64,000 nucleotides of DNA from JACMJL01 sp963791805 (GTDB lineage Bacteria; Bacillota; Clostridia; Clostridiales; Clostridiaceae). The translations under genes were made by a program, and so were the position numbers. Of the stretch, positions 1-8,842 are shown one piece after another. The stretch's first letter is position 1, and every line of letters starts with the position of its first letter. The notes under the pieces are model-generated. The model searched no databases, was not told the DNA's origin, and worked only from the letters and a program-made list of their open reading frames with translations. The stretch covers positions 806,001 to 870,000 of the forward strand of contig CAWBTU010000006.1 in assembly GCA_963791805.1 (NCBI GenBank), in the 5' to 3' direction.

Positions 1-1
1 C

Positions 2-97
2 AAATGCGGTGTAAATTCGCAACAGTTGAATCAATGTGCATTAATAAAAAAGCGAATAGAAATTCGTAGAATTGGGAAAATTATACTAGAAAATTAA
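2..97 (+). other. possible 3' end of a gene entering from the left edge
   Basis: One frame is open from the first bases to a TAA at 95-97 and would encode about 31 residues rich in Lys, Arg and Ile. It has no start inside the window and no motif I recognise. It may be the tail of a gene or chance. The 32 bases between its stop and the next gene hold only that gene's ribosome binding site. Confidence 0.2.
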
Positions 98-129
98 TTT
101 ATAAAGTAAATTCATTAGGAGGTTTTCCC

Positions 130-1014
130 ATGGATACAAAGAAAATAGAAGATGCAATATTTAAGGAGGCTATGGATGTCTTTAAGGACAGTGCAGTTAG
201 CTTTTTTGGAATAGATGTGAACATAATCGCACCAGCATTAACAGAGATAAAAGACATAGTGATAAACACAAATTTTACGGATTATACCTTCTACGCATCG
301 GACAATTCTATACTACATTTTGAATTTCAAACCACAAAAAAGAAAAAGGATATTCAAAGATTTATGTTTTATGATGCTTCTTTGAACTATAGCCAAGATA
401 AAATAATTAGAACAATAGTAGTTTATTCATCAGAAATCGAAAATGCACCTAGTCAATATGATGCAGGAAGTATAAAATATAAAGTAGAAAACTTCTACAT
501 GAGCAATTTAGATGGAGATAAAAACTTTGAAGAAGTAAAAAGCAAAGTACATGCTGGGCAGCAATTAAGTAAAAAAGATATACTTAATCTTACTTTTGTT
601 CCCTTGATGAGGAGTAATAGGAGTAAGGTAGATAGAGCTGTAGACAGCATAAGATTAGCAAATGAGATAGAAGATACAGAAATGAAAAAAGCAACTTTGA
701 GTATATTGTATGCTTTTATAGATAAATTTGCAGATAAAAATTCTAAAAATAAGATTATGGAGGAATTTTCTATGACTGAAATAGGTAGAATGTTATATGA
801 AAAAGGTATAAAAGAAGGAGAAGAAGCTGGAGAAAAAAAGGGAGAAAAAAAGGGTAAAGCAGAACTACTATTAGTCCAGCTTACAAAGAAATTTAAAAAA
901 GTACCTGAAGAATATAGAGAAAAATTAAAAGCATTGCCAGACAAGACTATAGAATTAATTGGTACAGATATTTTTGAAATAGAAGATATAAAGGAAATTG
1001 AAAAGTATTTTTAG
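130..1014 (+). CDS. Rpn family (PD-(D/E)XK) recombination-promoting nuclease / putative transposase, copy 1
   Basis: This 294-residue protein belongs to the Rpn/YhgA-like PD-(D/E)XK group, DNA endonucleases linked in E. coli to RecA-independent recombination and to toxicity. The nuclease core covers roughly residues 20-110, with the acidic residue before a beta strand (region of DYTFYASD) and the LHFEFQTT strand carrying the E-x-Q form of the catalytic motif. The C-terminal 80 residues are a charged helix (EGEEAGEKKGEKKG) followed by a DUF4351-like tail. An AGGAGG lies 9 bases before the ATG. It is clearly diverged from the three closely related copies downstream and lacks their leader, but shares the trailer repeat after its stop. 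An internal SD (759-764) and in-frame ATG (772) could give a separate 80-residue C-terminal protein. Confidence 0.88.
   Translation: MDTKKIEDAIFKEAMDVFKDSAVSFFGIDVNIIAPALTEIKDIVINTNFTDYTFYASDNSILHFEFQTTKKKKDIQRFMFYDASLNYSQDKIIRTIVVYSSEIENAPSQYDAGSIKYKVENFYMSNLDGDKNFEEVKSKVHAGQQLSKKDILNLTFVPLMRSNRSKVDRAVDSIRLANEIEDTEMKKATLSILYAFIDKFADKNSKNKIMEEFSMTEIGRMLYEKGIKEGEEAGEKKGEKKGKAELLLVQLTKKFKKVPEEYREKLKALPDKTIELIGTDIFEIEDIKEIEKYF
772..1014 (+). CDS. possible intragenic C-terminal Rpn small protein (copy 1)
   Basis: GGAGGA at 759-764 stands 7 bases before an in-frame ATG at 772 inside the rpn gene. Starting there gives an 80-residue protein that begins MTEIGRMLYEKG and holds the charged helix plus the DUF4351-like tail, without the nuclease. 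In E. coli Rpn genes, an in-frame internal start makes a small protein that blocks the full-length toxin. That this happens here is an inference from the SD and its conserved place. Confidence 0.45.
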   Translation: MTEIGRMLYEKGIKEGEEAGEKKGEKKGKAELLLVQLTKKFKKVPEEYREKLKALPDKTIELIGTDIFEIEDIKEIEKYF

Positions 1015-1069
1015 CATCAATTTGATTTCGGCTTTCCTTTTTTGAGAAAGCTAGTAAAATCAATAACTA

Positions 1070-1130
1070 AGCAAGCTCAACTTTGTTTCTCAACCACCCC
1101 TGAGGTGTAATATTTTCTAGAAACGAGCTG
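1070..1130 (+). repeat. trailer repeat T1 (GCAAGCTCAAC family)
   Basis: Begins GCAAGCTCAACTTTGTTTC and runs through CCACCCCTGAGGTGTAATATTTTC. The CACC...GGTG bases can form a small hairpin before a T-run. Near-identical copies follow the stops of other rpn genes and occur at unrelated loci (15349, 20867, 21484, 56253). Confidence 0.7.
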
Positions 1131-1197
1131 TAAACGAATAAGGACAATTAAATAAAAGTGAGTGCTGGAACAAACACCGTCATGAAAAAAACAACAT

Positions 1198-1230
1198 CTA
1201 AACTAGAGTATAATTGCTCTAGTTTTATTT
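1198..1230 (+). terminator. CTAGAG-family repeated terminator
   Basis: AAACTAGAG, an A+T-rich loop, then CTCTAGTTTTA forms a stem with a T-rich tail. The same hairpin recurs at about 7718, 14411, 15432, 16528, 19787, 31480 and 38427/40093, so it is a dispersed repeat as well as a likely rho-independent terminator. Confidence 0.7.
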
Positions 1231-1292
1231 AACTAATAGCAAATTCACTTCGTTCATAAAAATCCCTTGGGGGATAAACAAACTAATAATTC

Positions 1293-1323
1293 AGAGGACA
1301 GTCTACACTGCTCCTCTTTTTTC
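1293..1323 (+). terminator. rho-independent terminator
   Basis: AGAGGA (1293-1298) pairs with TCCTCT (1312-1317) and is followed by a T-run. Confidence 0.55.
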
Positions 1324-1471
1324 ATACACAAAATTCAATCCCACAAAGTAAAATCAAAGAAATATTTGTAAAACAATGTTACTAAATACAATATATAGTG
1401 ATAAAATAATAGTGTATATTTAACCTTTACAATTAATGAGTTAACTAAGGAAAAAAAACAAGGAGAAACAA

Positions 1472-2467
1472 ATGGATAATATAAATGGAAGTAAGCTAAA
1501 AACACTATATTTACTTAAGATTCTACAGGAGGAATCAGATGAAGATAATGAGCTAACCATGCCGCAACTTATCGAAAAGCTATCTAACTATGGCATAGAG
1601 GCTGAGAGAAAATCTGTAACACGGGATCTGAAGGCTCTATGTGATTATGGTTATGATATAAGTTTATTTGAAAGCAAAAAAGGTTATTATCTAAGAGAAC
1701 GAGACTTTGATCTTTCGGAGCTTCGCTTTTTAATCGATGCGGTTTTGTCTTCAAGGTGTATAACACCTAAAAAGTCAAAGGAGCTTATTTCAAAGCTTGA
1801 AAAGCAAACTAGCAAGCAGGTGGCAAGGAAACTAAAGGCAAACAGAAATATCGATGATAGAATAAAGTGCAAGAACGAGGAGTTCTATTATAATATTGAT
1901 AAAATAAGCAGGGCTATAAGCGAAAATAAGAAAATTACCTTTCAATACTATAATTATAATGTAGAAAAAGTTAAGTCTTTGAAAAGAGAGGGGCACGTTT
2001 ATGAACTGAGTCCCTACGATTTGGTGTGGAATGAGGATTTTTATTATCTTATAGGTAGTCATGACAGATATAATGATTTTACACATTACAGAATAGACAG
2101 GATGCACAATATTAATATTACTGAAGAACCTAGAAGAAGTATAACAGAGTTAAATGGTTATGAAACTAATGCGAATACCTCTACATATTTGAAAAAAACC
2201 TTTAAGATGTTTGGTGGAGAAACTTGTAAGGTAGAAATCAAGTTTAATAATGATATGATAAATTCAATTATTGATAGATTTGGTGAGGATGTTAGCATAA
2301 TGCCCTTGGATGGGGAGCATTTTAAGGTAATAACAGAAGTAAATGCTGGAGAAGGGTTTATATCCTGGATACTTCAATCTGGAGAAAAGGCAGAGATACT
2401 CTATCCTGAGAGGATAAGAAATGAGATTAAAGAGAAAATTGATAAGATGAAAGAGTTGTATAAATAA
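1472..2467 (+). CDS. WYL domain-containing transcriptional regulator (YafY type)
   Basis: This 331-residue protein has an N-terminal DeoR/HTH_11-like winged helix (residues about 8-65, including ERKSVTRDLKALCDYG) and a WYL domain (about 140-205, including ITFQYYNYN and the DFYYLIGSHDRY stretch), then a WCX-type C-terminal part. WYL proteins sense ligands, sometimes nucleic acids, and often control defence or DNA-repair genes. AAGGAGA precedes the ATG. A terminator follows, so it is probably monocistronic, but its neighbours (DUF1385 and two exonucleases) could be targets. Confidence 0.88.
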   Translation: MDNINGSKLKTLYLLKILQEESDEDNELTMPQLIEKLSNYGIEAERKSVTRDLKALCDYGYDISLFESKKGYYLRERDFDLSELRFLIDAVLSSRCITPKKSKELISKLEKQTSKQVARKLKANRNIDDRIKCKNEEFYYNIDKISRAISENKKITFQYYNYNVEKVKSLKREGHVYELSPYDLVWNEDFYYLIGSHDRYNDFTHYRIDRMHNINITEEPRRSITELNGYETNANTSTYLKKTFKMFGGETCKVEIKFNNDMINSIIDRFGEDVSIMPLDGEHFKVITEVNAGEGFISWILQSGEKAEILYPERIRNEIKEKIDKMKELYK

Positions 2468-2488
2468 TTAAATATACATTCCAATGAT

Positions 2489-2520
2489 AACTGTACTAAA
2501 TTTGGTACAGTTATTTTGTT
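2489..2520 (+). terminator. rho-independent terminator after the WYL gene
   Basis: AACTGTAC (2489-2496) pairs with GTACAGTT (2505-2512), followed by ATTTTGTT. Confidence 0.6.
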
Positions 2521-2667
2521 ATTATAAAATTGTAAAAAGTGGTATATCATTGGGAGCTGGTAATATAGAAGAAATCTTAGAGAATTATGTTGCTACTGGA
2601 GTATCCTTATGAAATTTATTTAAATTGTGCGATAGAATTAAAATTTGAAGAAGGGGAGGTTATTATT

Positions 2668-3480
2668 ATGATGGATGTTGGTGGAACAGCTTTAAGAAAT
2701 GGAATAATTTTTATATCAGAACATAAAAAAGCCATTGGTACCGTTGATAAAGATGGAAATTTTAATATTCAAGTAAAAAATCTAGCTGTGGAAACGTATC
2801 CTTTGTTGGATGATATTGAATATTATATTTACAAAATACCGTTTATTAGAGGTATATATGAGCTAATGAGTAATGTGGTTATGATAATATCTATATCAAT
2901 CCTAGGAATTGCATTTTTATTAGTAAATTACAATAAAAAAATCAACTTGGGTACTAATTCAGATTCATATATTTTAGCAACTGAAATAGTTTTAACTATT
3001 ATTATGATTCTAATTTTAGTTAAAGAGCTAATGAAAATATATAAAAATATTATTAAATTAAAAGCTTTGTATTCCTTTCATGGTGCAGAACATAAAGTAA
3101 TTAACACATTTAATGATAATAGAGAATTAAGTATTGATGAAGTAAAAAAATCAAGTAGAGTATCAAATAGATGTGGATCTATCTTAGTGATATTTTGGAT
3201 TTTTCTTGTGATAATTGGACTCGCTTTTTTTAGGTGTAATTATCTAATAAGTAGTATAGCATCATATTCTATTGCATATGAGATATTTTATATAGAAAAT
3301 GGTGAAAAGCTATTTTTTATATCACTGTTCTATAAACTTGCAAACATTCTGCAAGAAAAGGTTGTAACTAGAGAACCAGATGAAAAGCAACTTGAACTTG
3401 CAATATTGACTTTTAAGGAAATTGAAAAAGCAGAACTTGAATTTGATGTGGAGAATTATGAACTTGAAATAGAAGTCTAG
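2668..3480 (+). CDS. DUF1385 family membrane protein (YqhQ-like)
   Basis: I place the start at the ATG at 2668, 8 bases after GGGGAGG, although the frame is open further upstream. The 270-residue protein shows DUF1385 landmarks in order: VGGTALRNG at the N-terminus, two membrane segments (about residues 60-80 and 100-120), FHGAEHKVI, SSRVSNRCGS, further hydrophobic segments, and TREPDEKQLELAI. Function is unknown for the family. The His usual in the RxHxRCGTS block is replaced (RVSNRCGSI), so this is a diverged paralogue and may have changed role. The next gene starts 15 bases after the stop, suggesting co-transcription. Confidence 0.8.
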   Translation: MMDVGGTALRNGIIFISEHKKAIGTVDKDGNFNIQVKNLAVETYPLLDDIEYYIYKIPFIRGIYELMSNVVMIISISILGIAFLLVNYNKKINLGTNSDSYILATEIVLTIIMILILVKELMKIYKNIIKLKALYSFHGAEHKVINTFNDNRELSIDEVKKSSRVSNRCGSILVIFWIFLVIIGLAFFRCNYLISSIASYSIAYEIFYIENGEKLFFISLFYKLANILQEKVVTREPDEKQLELAILTFKEIEKAELEFDVENYELEIEV

Positions 3481-3495
3481 TTAGGGGATGAATTA

Positions 3496-4581
3496 ATGAC
3501 AATGGGAAATAAGCAAGTTAGGTGCTATACTAGATATTTTCATAATTTAGGTAATAGTACTGCAAAAGTTATAGGTGTTATTTCTGATGAAAAACATAAC
3601 TTGATTTATAAATTCGAGAACGAAGTACATATTGAAGAAATAAGTACTAGAGGTTTAGCTGTAATTAATATGATGTTAGATTATTTAAAAAAGCTAGAAA
3701 CTGAAGGAGTAATAGAGAAAAACTCAAATGTAATTATCTATACAGGAGAAAAAGGAAATATGTATAGAATAAACAAAAAAAATTGTCCACAAAATACTAA
3801 AATAAAATTGCTAGATAATATAAGATTTATTTTACAAGAGAATAAGAACTGGAGAGTTGCATGGAAAAGGTGCATAAAAAAAGATATATGTGATGTTTTT
3901 AATAAACAGAAAAGATTGGAGAAACAAAAGCTAGTATCAGTTAAGAAAATGAAAAAAGAAAAAATTACCTTAGTTCAGGAATTAATAGAAGATAACAATA
4001 CTCAGATTGTCTTTTTTGATGTGGAAATGAATTGTTCCGATCATAAAAGAAATAATGAGGAATGGGAGATAATATCATTAGGTGCTATAAGGTGTAATAG
4101 TAGCTTCAAAGTAATGAGAAATGAAGTTTTTTATAGTTTCATAAAACCGAAAATAAATACAGTACTTTCCGATAAATGTAAAACTATTACCGAAATAGTA
4201 CAGGAAGATATTGATGAAGCCTCAGACTTTAATACTGTATTATATAACTTTGTTAATTGGGTTGGGGATATAGATAAAACAATTTTCGTAAGCTGGGGAC
4301 AAGAAGATATAAAAGCTATCATAAGAGACTGTAAAAAAAATTTAGTAAATATAGATATTTGCAATAGGATTAAAAGCAAGTACTTAGATTATCAAAATGA
4401 GTTCAGCAGATTCATGTGTTCAAAGGACAGAATATCATTAATAAATGCTTTAGGAATATATAATCTAGATTTTGAAGGCAAACAGCACAATGCAGCAGAT
4501 GATGCATTGAATCTTGCTCGGATTTATGAGGCATATATAAGAAGTATTAAAATTCAAACAACCGATATTTCTGAGGGATGA
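3496..4581 (+). CDS. DnaQ-like 3'-5' exonuclease (DEDDh) with an extra N-terminal domain
   Basis: Residues about 168-350 form a DEDDh exonuclease domain: FFDVEMN (D175, E177) is motif I, the region around VSWGQEDIKAI gives motif II, and HNAADDALNLARIY is motif III with the catalytic His and Asp. The first 165 residues are a separate domain I do not recognise; its opening strands vaguely resemble an RNase-H-like fold, which is only a guess. AGGGGATG precedes the ATG. The gene lies 15 bases after the DUF1385 gene and before a second exonuclease gene. The substrate, RNA or DNA, cannot be told from sequence. Confidence 0.8.
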   Translation: MTMGNKQVRCYTRYFHNLGNSTAKVIGVISDEKHNLIYKFENEVHIEEISTRGLAVINMMLDYLKKLETEGVIEKNSNVIIYTGEKGNMYRINKKNCPQNTKIKLLDNIRFILQENKNWRVAWKRCIKKDICDVFNKQKRLEKQKLVSVKKMKKEKITLVQELIEDNNTQIVFFDVEMNCSDHKRNNEEWEIISLGAIRCNSSFKVMRNEVFYSFIKPKINTVLSDKCKTITEIVQEDIDEASDFNTVLYNFVNWVGDIDKTIFVSWGQEDIKAIIRDCKKNLVNIDICNRIKSKYLDYQNEFSRFMCSKDRISLINALGIYNLDFEGKQHNAADDALNLARIYEAYIRSIKIQTTDISEG

Positions 4582-4726
4582 TATAGAAAATCGACGAAAG
4601 TTTCTACAGAAATACTAGGGTAAAGCTTTTTGATATCTTAAGATTAATATAAATATGGAAAAAACAGACATGCTTAATATGTTCAATTTCGTGAACAGAA
4701 GATAATTTATGGATTGGGGTGTTGTA

Positions 4727-5635
4727 ATGAATTATGTTGTTTTAGACTTGGAATTTAACAATCTTTATCAAATGGAAGAAGATAAATCAGAACTTTATTT
4801 TGATGCTGAGGGTAGTTCTTTAGAATCTTGTCCAAATGAGATTATTGAAATTGGAGCTGTAAAGCTAGACAAAAACATGAGGTGTATAGATACTTTCAAG
4901 GTGTTCATCATTCCTAATATTTTTAGAAAGTTTAATCCGAAAATTAAAGAGTTAACTGGAATTACTGAAGAGGATTTGGCTACTGGTACTACATTTCTTG
5001 AAGCATTGCAAAAGCTTGAAAGTTTTGTAGGAAATGAAAGTATAATTTGTTCCTGGGCGAAAGATGATGCGGTTGAATTAATTAGAAATGCGCACCATTA
5101 TGGGCAAACTTCCATTCCTTGGCTAAACCAATATATAGATTTACAAGATTACTGCACAAAAGTTCTTGGTGAGAAAAATGTACTAAGTTTGAAAAGCGCA
5201 TTATTAAAACTTCGAATTAAGGTGGATGAGGAAAAGCTACATGATGCCTTAAATGATTCCATATATACTTCAGAAGTGTTTAGACGAGTCTATAATTTTA
5301 GGGCAGTTCAACAATTTATAATTAGGGATATTGTAAATATGCCTGCTATTAGAGTTAAAGACTTTACAGGATTTAATCTTGATGAAAGTAAGTTGCAGTT
5401 AAGTTGCCCTAAATGTGGGACAACTGTTGAAATGGAATATCCACTTAAGTTTTTTAGCTGGAGGTTTATTGGACTCGGTTTTTGCAATTGTTGTAGTCAC
5501 AAGATTTTTCAAAAGGTGATAATAAAGCAAACTTTGGCGGGTGATCAGGTATATGATTCCTCAGTAAGAATATTAACCGAGGAAGAATATTTAGATCATG
5601 TATATAGGTTTGAGCATAATAAGTTGGTGGGGTAA
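4727..5635 (+). CDS. DEDDh 3'-5' exonuclease with C-terminal zinc ribbon
   Basis: The ATG at 4727 (MNYVVLDLEF) follows GGGGTG at good distance and is preferred to the ATG at 4709, which lacks an SD. The 302-residue protein has DLEFN (motif I), ICSWAKDDAVELI (motif II) and LHDALNDSIYTSEVF (motif III; His and Asp). After residue 225 comes CPKCG ... CNCC, four Cys likely to bind zinc. It is related to, but not a copy of, the exonuclease just upstream. The zinc ribbon suggests nucleic-acid or partner binding. Confidence 0.83.
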   Translation: MNYVVLDLEFNNLYQMEEDKSELYFDAEGSSLESCPNEIIEIGAVKLDKNMRCIDTFKVFIIPNIFRKFNPKIKELTGITEEDLATGTTFLEALQKLESFVGNESIICSWAKDDAVELIRNAHHYGQTSIPWLNQYIDLQDYCTKVLGEKNVLSLKSALLKLRIKVDEEKLHDALNDSIYTSEVFRRVYNFRAVQQFIIRDIVNMPAIRVKDFTGFNLDESKLQLSCPKCGTTVEMEYPLKFFSWRFIGLGFCNCCSHKIFQKVIIKQTLAGDQVYDSSVRILTEEEYLDHVYRFEHNKLVG

Positions 5636-5793
5636 TTAGCGTAGGATTTACTTTAATTTAAATTAGGCTGATTCACAGGGATGTTACCTTAATGGATTAA
5701 TGTAAGATGAATTTGTAAGTGTAAAGAAGTTTTAAGGTCATGAAATATATTAGAAAACGATGTATATATTAAATATAACTAGGGGGGAATAAT

Positions 5794-6405
5794 ATGAGAA
5801 AATTTTTAAGTTTTATTGATAATTCTAAACACTTATATATAACTATTTTTATTGTGGTTATAGTTACTAACATATTGCCATTACCACAACAAATCATACC
5901 TACAATATATACTTTCTTTTTTACGCTTATGTATTTGAATATATTAAGAAATTCAATTATGAGGTCAACCACAATACTTAGAATGATTAGGTGGTTACTA
6001 ATTGCTCCAATTCTTATTTCAATAATTGTAGCTTCCTACATAAGCATGATTTGGAAGCCTATACTAGAAGATATGTATTTTTTACCTATGCTTTTGCTTT
6101 TATTTATATTATCATGGTTATTTGCAGCGTATAAATTTGAATATAAAAAAATTAAGGCTGCGGTTACTATTTTAAATGGACTGTTTATGCTAATAATAGC
6201 GTTGGTATTTTTAACTACTTTAAATGCAGATCTATCAAAAATGGTTTTTGATAAAGATACTATACAGAGTGCATATAATAACGGCATTTCAGCAAATTCA
6301 ATAATTGAAATAGTCGTTAAATTTATAACGCTACCATTTGTTATTTCTGCATTATTGGCACAGGTACTACTGGAGTTAAGATGTCTGGAAATTATTAAAA
6401 AATGA
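5794..6405 (+). CDS. hypothetical multi-pass membrane protein
   Basis: TAGGGGGGAATAAT precedes the ATG. The 203-residue protein has about five to six hydrophobic segments (near residues 14-31, 34-52, 70-90, 97-112, 123-142, 175-195) and no domain I recognise. It may belong with the flanking genes, but no operon link is visible. Confidence 0.6.
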   Translation: MRKFLSFIDNSKHLYITIFIVVIVTNILPLPQQIIPTIYTFFFTLMYLNILRNSIMRSTTILRMIRWLLIAPILISIIVASYISMIWKPILEDMYFLPMLLLLFILSWLFAAYKFEYKKIKAAVTILNGLFMLIIALVFLTTLNADLSKMVFDKDTIQSAYNNGISANSIIEIVVKFITLPFVISALLAQVLLELRCLEIIKK

Positions 6406-6703
6406 AAAGCCAAGTATTGCAATATAGCTTTAGACATAAAAGAAAAAATTCCAAAAGATTTTAGTAGCATAGTAAGGGGTAACTCCAAAAAAATGCTAAA
6501 AATATAGATTAGTTTTACTCTGCTCATTTGGATAAAAAGCAAAAAGAATTTGATGGAGAGTTGATGAGAATTATAATTTATTAGTTATGAGACAGTTTAA
6601 AGTATTTAATAAATGCCAAGAACTATTAAGACGATATTATATTAATGCGATTAATTATAAAGTGGATTGAAGAATAAAGTTAAAAGTAATTAGGAGGATT
6701 ACA
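6406..6703 (+). other. intergenic stretch with decayed coding fragments
   Basis: Short open stretches (ending at tag/tat-tag stops near 6507 and 6584) look like remains of reading frames, but none matches a family I know. The last bases give the SD TAGGAGG of the next gene. Confidence 0.35.
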
Positions 6704-7663
6704 ATGCTATATAACAGAAAACTAGTACGAGAAGTAATTAATATTCTAGACATTGATCTAACATTTACTGAATATAAAGTTAGTGTTTATGATGAGATAA
6801 CAAGTTATTTATCAGATAATAATTGTACTGACGGAGTGAATTTAGTAAATATGGCTAAGCAACAGATGGATAACTATGTAAAGAACTTAAAGAATGACTT
6901 GCTTGAAATAGAAAATATATATGCTGAAATGTCTAGTATAATTAAAAATTTATTTACTGAAAAGAAAGATATCCCATCAATACTTACTATTAATAATAAG
7001 GATATTTTTATAAGCAAAACCGAGAAGCAGTATGGTTTTATATACGCAATTGGATTTGATGAATATAAGAAAATATATAAATATGGTATTATTGAGGGAG
7101 AAATAAAGAAAGGAAAATTCTACAAATTAAGAAATAAGATTGGATTTTCAGAAGATAGTGAATTGACTAGATATGCTGATTTTAAGACATACTTTGATGA
7201 TTCAATAAATGAATTTAATAATGCTAAAAGTATTGAGAAATTAGATTATTTAAGGAAGAGTATGGATAATGAGTTGATGAGGTTCTTTGATACTGAGGAC
7301 TTAAGAAAATATTTAGTTTGTAAAAATGAATTAATAAACAAACTGACTGGAATAAAAGGTATTAATATATTGAGTATGCTTTATCAAAGTTATGATATTA
7401 ATAGGGTTAGAATTAAACTGAGTTTGAATGGTTATTCAGTTGATAATAGTCAATTGATTGAATTAATAAGATCTGAAGTATCTTGTAGAAGAGTGTTAGA
7501 TGAAATTGATAAACTTGATGACCTAGAAGATGCAGATATGAAGAAGAGTTATACTGAATTAGCCAATGAAACAAGTAAGGAAGTTGAATTTTTAAAGAGA
7601 GAACTGAATATGAGTTCAGCTGAACTTGAAATAGCGATTAGTAAGGTTAATTCTGAATTTTAG
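6704..7663 (+). CDS. hypothetical protein, largely helical
   Basis: TAGGAGGATTACA precedes the ATG. The 319-residue, Lys/Glu/Asn-rich soluble protein looks mainly alpha-helical, with helices around residues 45-80 and 265-315 that could be coiled coils. No catalytic motif, signal peptide or membrane segment is visible. I do not recognise a family. Confidence 0.55.
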   Translation: MLYNRKLVREVINILDIDLTFTEYKVSVYDEITSYLSDNNCTDGVNLVNMAKQQMDNYVKNLKNDLLEIENIYAEMSSIIKNLFTEKKDIPSILTINNKDIFISKTEKQYGFIYAIGFDEYKKIYKYGIIEGEIKKGKFYKLRNKIGFSEDSELTRYADFKTYFDDSINEFNNAKSIEKLDYLRKSMDNELMRFFDTEDLRKYLVCKNELINKLTGIKGINILSMLYQSYDINRVRIKLSLNGYSVDNSQLIELIRSEVSCRRVLDEIDKLDDLEDADMKKSYTELANETSKEVEFLKRELNMSSAELEIAISKVNSEF

Positions 7664-7716
7664 AAGCAAGCTCACTCATACTTCACAGGCAACAGCAAGG
7701 AACTAACTTCTACAAT

Positions 7717-7781
7717 AAAACTAGAGTTTATCTAAAATTGTCTACTCGATAGGGTGGATTTTAAATTGCTCTAGTTTTTTT
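7717..7781 (+). terminator. CTAGAG-family terminator with an insert in its loop
   Basis: AAACTAGAG (7718-7726) and CTCTAGTTTTTTT (7769 onward) are the usual arms, but about 30 bp sits in the loop, flanked by TTTA on both sides as if by a target duplication. The insert carries TCTACTCGATAGGGT, which recurs as TCTACCCAATAGGGT in the hairpin at 8843-8890. Confidence 0.5.
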
Positions 7782-7796
7782 ATATAACATGAACAA

Positions 7797-7883
7797 CGAG
7801 AATATAAGTTTGCATATTTTTCCGAAATTAGTCAATACTATAAACACATAGATCTATGATATAATAGAGAGAAGGTAGTGTTT
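7797..7883 (+). promoter_or_regulatory. rpn leader (promoter region), copy 1
   Basis: A block of about 85 bp is nearly identical at 14457-14543 and 16571-16660, and its first 60 bp recur at 19831. It includes a TATAAT at 7860-7865 as likely -10 element, no clear -35, and the SD AGAAGG 8 bases before the ATG. Confidence 0.6.
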
Positions 7884-8690
7884 ATGGAAATAGCCTATCA
7901 GAATAATGATATTATAATGAAATGTATGTCTGAAGCTTTTAAAGATGCAGCTTTAGATTTTTATGGATTACATACAGCTAGAATTAAAGCAGTAATTCCA
8001 TCCGAACTTCCTGTAATAGAAGTTAGTGAAGAGGTTATGGATTTTATCTTCTTGTTAGAAGATGAAAGTTTGCTGCACTTAGAATTTCAAACTACTAATA
8101 AAAATGAGAATCTATCACGTTTCTTGCTTTATGATGCACGACTATATAAAAAAGATAAAAAGCAAATTAATACAGCAGTAATCTATTCTGGTGACATTGA
8201 AAAGGCTCAGGATTGCATTAACGTTGGTTCAATAAATTATCAAGTTTCAAATGTATATATGAAAGCATTTGATGGGGATAAGATATTTTCAGATTTACAA
8301 GAGAAAGTAGATCTGAAAGTGAAATTAACAGATAGAGACAGGTTAAATTTAATATTTTTACCCTTAATGAAAAGTAGTACAGATAAAAACGAAATGGCCA
8401 TTAATGCAGTAGAACTTGCTTCAAAAGTTGAAGATGATAATGAAAAAATGTTATATATAGGAGCAATAGTTGGTATTTCAGATAAGTTTATCAGTAAAGA
8501 ATATATCTTAAAATTAAAGGAGAGATTAAGAATGACTAGAGTAGGTATGGAATTAATAAAAGAAGGAAGAGTAGCGGATGCAAATAAAATGATTAAAAAG
8601 GGTTTTACAATAGACGATATAGTAGAAATTACTGAGTTGAAAAGAGAAGAAGTTCAAAAACTTTATGAATTGAATAAAGAGAAGCATTAG
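7884..8690 (+). CDS. Rpn family PD-(D/E)XK nuclease, copy 2
   Basis: I choose the ATG at 7884, since AGAAGG (7870-7875) is 8 bases upstream; a GTG at 7878 is too close. The 268-residue protein has the PD-(D/E)XK core: the Asp of VMDFIFLLED and the E-x-Q of LHLEFQTT, followed by RFLLYDARLY. The C-terminus (MTRVGMEL onward) is a small helical domain with FTIDDIVEITELKREEVQKL, like a short helix-turn-helix. It is about 90% identical by eye to copies 3 and 4, so they arose by recent duplication. An internal SD and ATG (8532) could yield the C-terminal domain alone. Confidence 0.9.
   Translation: MEIAYQNNDIIMKCMSEAFKDAALDFYGLHTARIKAVIPSELPVIEVSEEVMDFIFLLEDESLLHLEFQTTNKNENLSRFLLYDARLYKKDKKQINTAVIYSGDIEKAQDCINVGSINYQVSNVYMKAFDGDKIFSDLQEKVDLKVKLTDRDRLNLIFLPLMKSSTDKNEMAINAVELASKVEDDNEKMLYIGAIVGISDKFISKEYILKLKERLRMTRVGMELIKEGRVADANKMIKKGFTIDDIVEITELKREEVQKLYELNKEKH
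8532..8690 (+). CDS. possible intragenic C-terminal Rpn small protein (copy 2)
   Basis: AAGGAGAG at 8517-8524 precedes an in-frame ATG at 8532. The 52-residue product starts MTRVGMEL and keeps the helical C-terminal domain only. The same signal is in copies 3 and 4 and, with different bases, in copy 1. Confidence 0.5.
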   Translation: MTRVGMELIKEGRVADANKMIKKGFTIDDIVEITELKREEVQKLYELNKEKH

Positions 8691-8740
8691 CAAGTTCGCT
8701 CCCCTCACAACCACCCCATGGGAGCAAATTTTTCCAATCA
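8689..8740 (+). repeat. trailer repeat T2
   Basis: Starts TAGCAAGTTCGCTCCCC directly at the rpn stop and continues ACAACCACCCCATGGGAGCAA. It is a diverged member of the trailer family. Confidence 0.5.
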
Positions 8741-8842
8741 TAAGCTATGAATTAATAAACTCATTCATTTATCAATCACATAACTAACTAACCTTGTGAA
8801 AATCTAAATTAAAACGAATAAATTATAACATAAAATCTTATC

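Larger units (their letters stand above)
1015..1471 (+). other. intergenic region with repeats and terminators
   Basis: This 457-bp stretch has no convincing gene. It contains a trailer repeat (about 1070-1130), a CTAGAG-type terminator (about 1198-1230), the short phrase GCAAATTCACTTCG (1249 onward, seen again near 56333), a second terminator at 1293-1323, and an A+T-rich promoter region before the WYL gene. Confidence 0.6.

Noticed and set aside
7878..7883. GTG at 7878 (also 14538 and 16655) as the start of the rpn copies
   Set aside because: It would leave only 2 bases between AGAAGG and the start; the ATG 6 bases later has normal spacing.
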